This document shows, piece after piece, positions 12,540-23,000 of a stretch of 64,000 nt of DNA. A model generated the notes under the pieces. The model worked only from the letters and a program-made list of their open reading frames with translations, was not told the DNA's origin and made no database searches. Every line of letters begins with the position of its first letter. Positions within the stretch are counted from its first letter, which is position 1. A program made the translations under genes and the position numbers. Origin of the DNA: Pegea sp. RAD2-039 (lineage: Eukaryota; Chordata; Thaliacea; Salpida; Salpidae); contig JAQGEQ010000272.1 in NCBI GenBank assembly GCA_034620365.1, forward strand, positions 124,001 through 188,000, written 5' to 3'.

Positions 12540-13618
12540 ATGATGGCAATACACCTTCTTTCTCCTACTCCGACATTCTTACAAATGTCTCTGAGATGGT
12601 AGATCTTGACATAACGGTCAATACGGTATCTAAGGCTATTTCTTTTTTAAAATCATCAGTTTCCAACACCCCAGATCAGATCCCAGCTTTGTTTTTAAGA
12701 AAAACTACTTCATCTTTATCACTACCTTTATCGCTTTTCTTTAACATGACTCTGAGGCGAGGAAGAGTTCCACAAATTTGGAAGAAGGCTATTATTACTC
12801 CAATTCATAAAAAGGGTCCCAGAGAAATACTGCACTTTAGAAATACAAACCAGTTTCGCTGACTTCAGTTATCTATAGAACTCAAGAGCATATCATTCAC
12901 AGTCATATTATCAATCTTTTCAAACTGTACGTACGTCCAATTCTTGAATACAATGTCAGTGCATGGATGCCATATCAAGTTAGTGATATCAAAAAAATCG
13001 AATCTGTTCAGGCCACATTTACAAGATTAGTATGTAGGAAACTTAATATAAAAAATGATAGTTATAAACATCGTCTCAGTCTCTTCAATTTAGATACTTT
13101 GGAAATCCAACGGATTAAATACGACTTAACTCTTATTTTTAAAATTTTCCACAATTTAATTGACATTCAGTTTGATGATTTCTTTCCCATTAGTTCTTCC
13201 CTCAAATTATATCAGCTCAGACAACACCCATTACACCTTAATAAGCCTATATCACCTAGTACATTGGTCAGAGCATATTTTTTCTTATACCGTACAATTA
13301 ATACATGGAATCAGCTGCCATCAGACATTGCCATGTCAAAGTCACTCACATTGTTCAAGCAGAAGTTGAACCGTTATAATGTTGCCAACATTTTCATTTC
13401 TAAACTGTGATTTCTGTTTCTCTTTCTTATATTATTAACATTCCATGTAATTGTTCACTGTTATATGCTTTGAGTGATATCGAAATACCATGTGTTACAT
13501 CTTTTACTTTCTATATTTTTGACTAAATAGATGTTACTTGTGAGAATGTGTATTAGCGAGAGGTGCTCTTTTCAGGTACCCTCCTTCGCATTTATTGAAA
13601 TAAATAAATAAATAAAAA
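12540..13618 (+). mobile_element. Degraded non-LTR (LINE, CR1/jockey-like) retrotransposon, 5'-truncated, internally deleted
   Basis: Reading along the plus strand gives recognisable reverse transcriptase pieces: TVSKAISFLKSS and TPDQIPALFLRK, then WKKAIITPIHKKGP, the classic start of the RT domain. A frame change near 12845 is needed to continue into KPVSLTSVIYRT and HIIHSHIINLF. The sequence then jumps directly to YVRPILEYNVSAW, KKIESVQATFTR and RLSLFNLDTLEIQR, which is the post-catalytic end of such ORF2 proteins, and stops at 13410. The central palm, including the catalytic YxDD motif, is missing, so this copy is dead. A 3' UTR of about 190 bases follows and ends in an (AAATAA)n-like tail at 13598-13618, typical of this class. 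Target-site duplications were not identified. The exact clade is uncertain. Confidence 0.85.
13598..13618 (+). repeat. Short A/T simple-repeat tail of the retrotransposon
   Basis: Tandem AAAT-type units close the 3' end of the non-LTR fragment, as expected for elements ending in simple repeats rather than pure poly(A). Confidence 0.7.
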
Positions 13619-16330
13619 CTACATTTCATGAATTTTGTTAGAAATCAAAGTTATAATAAAATAAATAAAACAGAATTTAAAAATTCTAAATCATATTAGT
13701 TACATCCAAAATAAAACATATAACTAAAGAAGGAATTTATAAATTAACAAGTATTATACATGATATAAGTGAATTAATTTACTGAAATCCTTAAAAGATA
13801 CAACCAAGTAAAAATTTCAATAATAAGAAAACAAATAATTTTTGAATTGGTTATTTTTTTTCATTCAGATATCTAATAAACTAAGATGAAAGCTTAAAAG
13901 TGAGAAAAAAACAAACAACTGTTTTTTAAAGTTTTATAAAAACTAAATATGACTAAAATGTCAAAATAGTTAAAATATCAAAAAGTTTAATGATATTTTA
14001 AACACATAATGAGTATCTTAAATTTTATATAAAAATGTTTATAAGATAATGATTAAAATCAAACATAAACAGTTTAGTAAAAAATAGGAACCTTAAGAAA
14101 AATTAAAAAGATGATAACCTTGTTAAGATAAACATTAAAAAATCTAATCTTAAATATAAGATAAACGAATATGATAAATATAGATCTAAGAGCAAAGATG
14201 CTTATATGATACAAAGATATATAAATAAATATTCAATAAAAACAATTGATTGCTTATCTATTTACTTCTGCTAATAACTTTATATATTTATAATGTAATC
14301 TGATGTATAAAATATTTCTTGTCTCTTATCATCAAAAGATTATTTGATATCATAGAAATCTACCATCTTATAAACTCAATAACTTTTTAATTATAAATTT
14401 ATAAGCTAAGTTAAATTATTGTTTGATAATAATAAACATATTAAACTAAAACTTATTCAAGAATAACAACGGCCTATATCAGAAAAATTAAAACAAGCTA
14501 AAAAAGAAAAACATATTCAAAAAACCACTAGCAAAAAAAAAAAAAAAAATTGACATAACAATACAAATTTCCAAGTAACTTCTGAATATAAAGAAGGTAA
14601 TATTGACTAGCTCATGGTGAATTCCCTATTGTAAATTTAAAAATATTTGATTTCGCAAATCAATATCTTTTTTATAGTAGTATTAATAAATTAATTTCGC
14701 AAAAAAAGGCGCCAGAAAGTTATCTGAAATTAATAACAATATTTTTTTATTCTAAGACAGACTTATTTTGAGAAAGCTTAGTTAGTCAACACGACCATTT
14801 AAAAATATTCTAAGGCTTCTGTTATATTTGATACAAATTGAATTAAAAAGTATATTAATTATCTAAAAAAAACCATAGTTATAAAATTAAGACAAGTGCT
14901 ACAGCTTCAAAGCAGCTAGTTATGATTTAACTGGTTTAGGATGAAATTTATTACAAGAATCCACAATTTATATTTTTACACAGTACACGACTTTTCTATA
15001 AAAAAGTTCAATATGTAGTTGTGAATATCTAATTTCATTCTTCTGTAGATTTTTCAACATTTCGTTATTCTATAAAACATTTATCAAAAAAATCATTATC
15101 AATAAGTAACAATTAAACTGCAAATCAATTATCTTATAACTTAAGAACAAAGGAGTTTTGAAAGAACGATATCATAAAAAAATTATACTAGTAGAATTTG
15201 ATAGCCAAATTGAACGTAAAAATCGTATCCTAGAGTATCTAAAACAAACAGTTTTTCAAAAAGAATATAATTTTTTGAAAATTAGTGTCGTATTTTTTTA
15301 CAATAATCAATCAAGTATTTAAGGACTAAATAGCCGAAGCTAGTTCAAATTAAATTTATATACAGCATATATTTTGTTTTATTATTAGTTGTCTTACTTC
15401 ATTTTAACTTGTAAATCTCGTTTGTAGAGTATAAATAGCTTAATAAAGTTTGGGCTGCCAGTAAAACTAACGATTTTAATCTCTAAAAAACTTTCCTGAA
15501 GATCTTTTAAATAATGATGTTTCTCCATTATAGTATAATATAGAATATTTTTCCAAAAATTATTAACTTAGTTTGAATTACTGCAGTTTATTTAAATAGA
15601 TTAATCTATACTTAGTTAAAATAAGTTTTTATTTTTTACCATAGACGATTGTATAGCTTGTAAATATAGTAAGAACTCTAAAAAAAATGATTGGTAAATT
15701 ATTCTAAATAATTATTACTAGTATAGTTTACTAAGTTTATTAAATACCATTTTAGACCACAAATTTTCACGTGAAAGTCAGAGCAGGTTAACTCTAAATT
15801 TAATTTGAATGAACATGAATTGAATCTTATAATATTAATTTTTATTTTTTTGTTAGTTTTGGAAATACTTATTTACCATTGTATTTTATCCTATTTTTAC
15901 TATATGTTTTTAAAGTTTATGGTGTAAAAATATTGAATTTAAATAATTTATTTTGGTGTTTTTGTAATCTAACTAATATATTTTTCTAAATTTATTAAAT
16001 ACATTTTTTCACTAGAAAGATTAATTTCATTTTTATTCTCATTTAAAAAATATTTTAATAAAATTTTTAAATTATTTATAAGTTACTTAACTCAAAAAAT
16101 ATAAAAGTTATTTATACATTTTAATGATTTCATTAAATAAAGTTTCTTATTATTAATTGATTTTTGTTTTAAGTCTTGAAAGCATTAATAACATTTAATA
16201 AAACTGATTTCAGAATGATTTTGATGTTTTTTATTTATTTATTCAAAAAAAATAAACTTAAGCTATTAAATAATATATTTATTATGATTCTATTGAATAT
16301 ATTTTATATTACAATTTAGATTCTCCAAAA
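13619..16330. other. AT-rich intergenic stretch; no gene seen
   Basis: About 2.7 kb of very AT-rich sequence with homopolymer runs (for example around 14536-14550) and no open frame with protein-like composition. Immediately before TIMM22, at 16311-16320, is an acceptor-like ATTTAG about ten bases from the start codon. Confidence 0.55.
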
Positions 16331-16903
16331 ATGTCTTCACATGATAATAAAGATGAAATTATTGAAAAAAAGGATTATACTTTTAAACAATTATCATATG
16401 GAACAGTTTTAAAGTATATGATAGGCGAAGAAAAGATTCCCCGTGTCACTCCGTACCCTAGTTTTGACAAAATTCCAATCCCAGAACAAAGCATTTATGA
16501 GATTCGAATAGAACAAGCTCTAAATAACTGTGCATTTAAAGGAACAATTGGTCTCGTATCTGGAGGAGTATTAGGAGGTTTTATGGGGTTACTCACCTTA
16601 GGAGTTGAATCTCAAGCTACAACTGACCCTTCAAAGACTCCTACTATTCGAGGAACACTCCTTGAGATGAGGCAAAGAATGGGATCTTATGCAAAGAACT
16701 TTGCAACTATTGGATGTGTATTTTCTTTATCTGAATGCATAATTGAAACTCATAGAGGAAAATCAGACTGGAAAAATGGTGCCTTGAGTGGTTTTGTTAC
16801 TGGTGGTTTGATTGGTTTAAGAACTGGTTTAAAAGGAGGACTATTTGGTGGAGCAAGTTTTGCTGTGTTCTCAACTCTAATTGAGTTTTATATTATGGGA
16901 TGA
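16331..16903 (+). CDS. TIMM22: TIM22, mitochondrial inner membrane carrier translocase channel subunit
   Basis: TIM22 forms the channel of the TIM22 complex, which inserts multi-spanning carrier proteins into the mitochondrial inner membrane. Single uninterrupted frame of 190 aa, the usual length. The Tim17/Tim22/Tim23 family core is clear: NCAFKG near residue 66, a glycine-rich membrane segment (VSGGVLGGFMGLLTLG), MRQRMGSYAKNFATIG, SECIIETHRGKSDWKN, and glycine-rich GFVTGGLIGLRTGLKGG. Cys67 and Cys136 match the positions of the conserved disulphide of animal TIM22. The N-terminus is hydrophilic with FKQLSYGTVLKYMIGEE. No introns, unlike the neighbouring genes. A polyadenylation signal AATAAA lies at 16925-16930. 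RTEL1 starts 166 bp downstream on the same strand. Confidence 0.95.
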   Translation: MSSHDNKDEIIEKKDYTFKQLSYGTVLKYMIGEEKIPRVTPYPSFDKIPIPEQSIYEIRIEQALNNCAFKGTIGLVSGGVLGGFMGLLTLGVESQATTDPSKTPTIRGTLLEMRQRMGSYAKNFATIGCVFSLSECIIETHRGKSDWKNGALSGFVTGGLIGLRTGLKGGLFGGASFAVFSTLIEFYIMG

Positions 16904-16924
16904 TTTGTTGTTTTAAGATTTCTT

Positions 16925-16930
16925 AATAAA
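16925..16930 (+). terminator. Polyadenylation signal (AATAAA) of TIMM22
   Basis: Canonical AATAAA 22 bases after the TIMM22 stop and upstream of RTEL1. It implies a 3' end inside the 166-bp gap. In AT-rich DNA such hexamers also occur by chance, but the placement is right. Confidence 0.6.
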
Positions 16931-17069
16931 TGAATTAAACTTGTATTTCATTTTGATATTTTGTTGAATTCTATTATATATATGGAATTATTTTATTAAA
17001 CCTTAAAAATTACAGGTTGAATTTTTTATAAAAGTTTTTACCTCTTTTTATATAAACTATAAAATTAAG

Positions 17070-20000
17070 ATGCCAAATATTAGTATTAATGGAATTCAAG
17101 TAAACTTTCCTTTTAAACCATATCAAGTTCAAATTAACTATATGGAAAAAGTGATTGAAGCCTTACAAACCAGCCAAAATGCAGTACTTGAATCACCTAC
17201 CGGAACTGGTAAAACTTTAAGCCTTCTTTGTTCAGCTCTAGCATGGAGAGAGGACCAAATAAAAATGTTTCAAAACACCCAAGCTGTAAGAAATCTGAAA
17301 TTACTATCACCAATATTTTCTTTTTAATTTTAACTAATTTGTATAAACTTGATTTTATTAACTGCTTTTTATTTACAATAAATTTTTATCTTAGAATCTT
17401 GCTTTATGGAAAACTAGTCAATCTAATCAATCTTCTGAATGTACATATATCCCAAAAATTATTTATGCATCAAGAACTCATTCTCAGATTTCTCAAATTG
17501 TATCTGAACTGAAAAGAACAACTTATGGAAAAAAGTAATCAGGCAATTTTAATAAAAGAATATGTTAAATCTTGCATGAAAACTGTACTAGGAATTATTT
17601 TAATCTGAGCTAATTTCATTAAAAAAATGCTCATAAGTTTACTTCAAAAATAGAAGTTTTTGTTTTGATGTTTGAGTCATCTGAACTTCTATTACAAAGA
17701 TTATGATGAAAATTTTTGATTTTCAAACCTAATTTGTATTTTAGAGTTCATATTAGTGTTCTTGGTTCAAGGCAACAGCTATGTTTGCACCCTGGTGTTG
17801 CAAATCAAGAAAGCAATCAATTAATGGTACATATGTGCAGAACTAAAGTCAGTAAACACATATGTCACTTCTACAACAATGTGGAAAGTATGTTTTTGTT
17901 TCAAAATAATACTAAAAATTTATAAAAATTAAAAAGTTTTATTCCATTAATTCTGTTTCAGTTGTTGTTTATGAAAACTAATCATGTTAGTCTGTTTGTT
18001 TCTGTTTCAGTTTGTTAGATACTTTAATTAATTTATTTCTAGTTTTACTCATTAACTGAGTTTTAATTACCTGTATTCAGTAATTAAAGTTACAATTTTC
18101 TAATTAAAATACAATTAGGTTACTAATAAAGTTAATTAATGATGAAAGTCCAGCAAAATTAATGTAGCTGTCTTTAATTGAATCCAGTAAGAAATTAGAG
18201 TTGTTAAATTACGATGGTAGATAACTTTTGCACCTTTGAAACTCATTACTAGAAGCAGATTTTGTGCTGTGAGTTGACCCCTCTACAAACTCATAAATTG
18301 TCCTTTTAAAAAGTCATAGTATTGTGGTGATTTCAAATCGAAATGTTTTTATGAAGATTCATATTTTAATTTTAAACTAGTTATCTGAATGAAAAAGAAA
18401 ACAATCATTTGTAATCATAAGACACATTTTTGTAACTTTTTATTTTGCTGAAATTATCCTTATATTATATCATGATAAAATATTTATGAAATTTGTAACA
18501 GATGCCCAGAAAAATCAAGTATTTACTTCAAAAGTGATGGACATTGAAGATCTAGTGAAGGAAGGTAAAAAATGGAATGCATGTCCTTACTATTCTGTGA
18601 GAGAGATTTCAAAACAAAGTGACTGCGCTATTATCTTCACTCCTTACAACTATCTGTTTGACAAGAAGTCACGAAAAGCACAGAACTTGGAGATAGGTGG
18701 CAATGTGGTGATAATAGATGAAGCTCACAACCTGGTGAGTTGGTAGATACAGAAAACAGAAATGGGAAGAGAAAAGTTTTTGGGCAGGAAAAGCATTGTG
18801 AAGAAGCATCGTCGTTTGAATTGACGTCACTAGATGTCGCTAATTGCATCGAAGAAGTTGATGATATTCTTGTAGCTGCTAATACAATGAGTAACAGTGG
18901 GACTGTTGTTGAGGGACACGAAGAGGGCGCAACATCCGGTAACTGATCCTTCATCTTTATTCATCATTTTATCTTTTTGTTATTAGAACTTGCTCAGTTT
19001 AAACCAGATGAATTGGCGTTGATGAAGCGCTTGTTTTTGGTTCTTGAAGAAACTTTAGATGGAATTGAAGTCGATGAAAGTTCAAAAAGTGTTTCGAAAC
19101 CTGGCAGGTTAGTCACGTGATCGTATTAATCGAATTGTTGAATTCAAATTCTTCTTTTTTCAGTTTCATCTTCGACTTTTTTGCCAAAGTCAATTTAAAC
19201 TTTCAAACTTATTCAACTTTACTTGAACTACTCGACAAAATCATCTCATATCTCTCCACACGTAAGTCCGTCTCCTCAACACCACCTCTTAAAAACTCTT
19301 AAACTCCTCCACAGTTAGCAACCAGTTTCGGACACGTGGTGTTGCCCTCCAGAAGTTTTCTGACATCATCAAAATCATCTTCTCTCCTTTAAACGCGATC
19401 GATCCTTCTTCTAAATCAAGAACCGACGAGCTGGCAACTTTCTACCGGGTTTATGTCAGTGAAACCCCGCCAAAGAAGCCAGCAGCTACCGATGTATGGA
19501 AATCGGATGCAAAGATCAAAAACTGTAAGTGAACCACTAGATGTCAGTATAAGGACTTCTTTTGTTGAATAGTTCGCTCATTGAGTTACTGGTGTTTTAC
19601 ATCTGGGTATGCAATGAAAGAATTAGTAGAGCATGGGGTAAGAAATCTCATACTAACCAGCGGGACCCTCACACCGATGCAAACTTTCATCTCAGAACTT
19701 AGAATGTGAGTTCAATCTTTAACTGAATCATCAAATTGAACTCTCTACCTCTCAGACCTGTACCAATTACAATCTCAAATGATCACGTGATCGATAACCA
19801 TCAAGTTTTCATTGCTGCTCTACAAAAAGGCTCTCAAGGAGGTCGACTGATGCTGACTTACGCTACACGTGGTGATTTGCTGCTGGTCGAGGACATTGGT
19901 CGGTCTTTATGCATGATTGCACAAGCCACGCCGGGTGGTATGCTGGTCTTCTTCGCTTCCTACGCTGCAATGACAAGTTTTGTGACAAATTGGGAGGTTT

Positions 20001-23000
20001 GGATTATTTCGACGATTGTTTGTTGTTAATATGATTAAATGTAGGAGATTGGAATCATGAAAGAGCTGAATGGAATCAAACCAGTCACTGTGGAATCTAA
20101 TAAAAGAAGTGAAATGCATCTTACTATTGATACTTACTACTCGAATATCAGGACAAGAAAAAATGCAATTTTGTTTGCTGTTTGTCGCGGCAAGGTTATT
20201 CTTTGTTTACTTTTCCATCTCTTGATCCTTATCTCCTGATCCTCATCTCCTGATCTTCATCTCCTGATCTTCATCTCCTGATTTTCATCTCTTGATCCTC
20301 ATCTCTTGATCTTCATCTCCTGATCTTCATCTCCTTATCTTCATCTTTTGATCCTCATCTCCTGATCTTCATCTCCTTATCTTCATCTTTTGATCCTCAT
20401 CTCCTGATCTTCATCTCCTGATCTTCATCTTTTGATCTTCATCTCCTTATCTTCATCTCTTGATCTTCATTTCCTGATCTTCATCTCCTTATCTTCATCT
20501 TTTGATCTTCATCTCCTTATCTTCATCTTTTGATCTTCATTTCCTGATCTTCATCTCTCGATCTCCATCTCCTGATCTTCATCTCCTGATCTTCATCTCT
20601 TGATCTTCATCTCCTTATCTTCATCTCTTGATCTTCATTTCCTGATCTTCATCTCCTTATCTTCATCTCTTGATCTTCATCTCCTTATCTTCATCTCTTG
20701 ATCTCCATTTCCTGATCTTCATCTCCTTATCTTCATCTTTTGATCTTCATCTCCTTATCTTCATCTTTTGATCTTCATCTCTTCGATCTCCATCTCCTGA
20801 TCTTCATCTCCTTCTTCATCTCTTGATCTTCATCTCCTTATCTTCATCTCTTGATCTTCATCTCTTGATCTTCATGATCTTCATCTCCTTATCTTCATCT
20901 CTTGATCTTCATCTCCTTATCTTCATCTCTTGATCTCCATTTCCTGATCTTCATCTCCTTATCTTCATCTTTTGATCTTCATTTCCTGATCTTCATCTCT
21001 CGATCTCCATCTCCTGATCTTCATCTCTTGATCTTCATCTCCTGATCTTCATCTCTTGATCTTCATCTCCTGATCCTCATCTTTTGATCCTCATCTCTTG
21101 GTCTTTATCTCCTGATCTTCATCTCCTGATCTTCATCTCCAGATCTTCATTTATAAATCTTTATTTTCAGGTATCAGAGGGTCTCGACTTCGCGAACGAC
21201 AACGGGCGCGCGGTAGTAATTCTCGGAATTCCATTTCCTCCAATGTTAGATCCTCGTGTGAAGTTGAAGATGGCTCTTCTCGATGATCTTCGGAAAAAGA
21301 CACATTTCAAAGATGTCAGTATCTTCCAAGATCTTTCTTTACTCATCTTTCATTTTGTAGATGCTCACTGGCACTCAATGGTACTCACAACAAGCTTGCC
21401 GTGCTGTCAATCAAGCTATTGGGCGCGTCATTCGTCATCGCCATGACTACGGAGCGATCATTCTATTTGATGACAGATATGCAAAACGTCAACAGCAAGC
21501 AGAGGTCAGTTGGTTTGATTTCATCCGTTAGATGGCAGCAACAAGAAATGAATAAAAATGGTTTTTAAATTGATGACTAATGTTGTTTTTGCGGCAATTA
21601 GTAATCAAATATTTTCTTAATTTTAACTGTTTAACTTTACACCGTTTTTTTGTTACTCTGTTTTTGCATTTATCGTAATTTTTTATTGAATAATTAACTT
21701 GCTTCATGTGATGATGAACTAATTTCACAATCTGTTTGTATTTGTCAAAATTCTGTAATTATTTCATTTAATTTGTTCTTCCTCTAAATCAGTTCCTTAG
21801 ACATCTCATCTTCTGATTCATAACTTTTCTATTATTTGCGCAATTTCTTAAATTCAAATTATTTTGAAACATTTAAGAAATTTGTTTTTAATCTTTTTTT
21901 TTTTGTAAATATTTACAACTGAAACAAAATTCTTTAAAAATTCTCTAAATCTTTTATAATTATAATAAAATAAAATTTATAATTTTACCAAATAATTTTA
22001 AATCAATCTTTATTTTGCTCCAAATCATTTCAGAAGAACGCTTAAAGAAACTTTGATAAATATCGAATATATACAATTACTTGGACATATTTAAATCAAT
22101 TTTAAATATTTATATATATGAGTAGCTGTTTAAAGGTCTTCCTAAATAGTTATTACATCATTAAGATTCAAACTTGTAAACAAAAAGCTCGAACAACTCT
22201 TTACTGACTCCTAGTGGTTCGATTTGTTCGAGAGTTTTAACCAGTTTTTGTTAAGCTTCCTCATTGGATCAAGAACCAAGTGAACAACTTCGACGATTTC
22301 AGCAGAAGTCACAGAAGATTAAAGTCTTTTTTTTGCTCAGTTATTTCAAAAGATAGATTTCGCCTCAGGTTAGTTTGATTTATTATCAATTTTTGGGATT
22401 AAACAAAAAAAAAAAGAAATGAAAAAACAAACAAACTGCGCTTCACCAATATTTACCCAACTAACTTCAATCTTTAATTAATTGGGGCAAATCTCAACTA
22501 CAATTTCCACTCCACATTCCAGCACCCAACATCAAATCTCTTCTTACTTCGTGTCCCAGCAAGTCTCATACATCATTAAAATCCGATTAAACATCAAATT
22601 GCTTCACACATGACAAGATATTTGCTTCATCCTGTTGGTCTTGCTTCTAAAATTCCAATTGTAATCATCAGTTTTGTTGGAATTGAAAAAACATTTAGAA
22701 AGATTATTGTAGTTATTGAACCACTTTCCTATTTCATTTAAGTCACTTTAATCCAACTGTTGGCTTTGTTTTTTGTCGTGATGTTTTTTCACTGACAGTA
22801 AACCTGACTACTGGTTTTGTTGCCAAATAGAAAAAGTGTTTTCCATTTTTGCTTCAAATCTTCTTGCTGCATTTTAGCCTGCTGTTGCAGTTGTTGAAAT
22901 GAAAGCTGTTTGCTTGCAGATAATGTTATATAAATTGTTATCTGATTTTATTCATACTTGACTAACTTTTGGTTTCTTACTAGTTAAAAAGGAGTTTATG

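Noticed and set aside
18637-18954. Minus-strand 105-codon frame
   Set aside because: It is the antisense shadow of RTEL1 exons 4 and 5.
20215-21150. CRISPR-like array
   Set aside because: The repeats are contiguous 14-mers with no unique spacers, inside a eukaryotic intron; this is a minisatellite.
21084-21446. Plus-strand frame running from the minisatellite into RTEL1 exon 12
   Set aside because: The first part is the tandem repeat read in frame by chance; the acceptor at 21169-21170 defines the true exon start.
22205-22230. Possible tRNA B-box (GGTTCGATT)
   Set aside because: No A box, anticodon arm or acceptor stem can be built around it.
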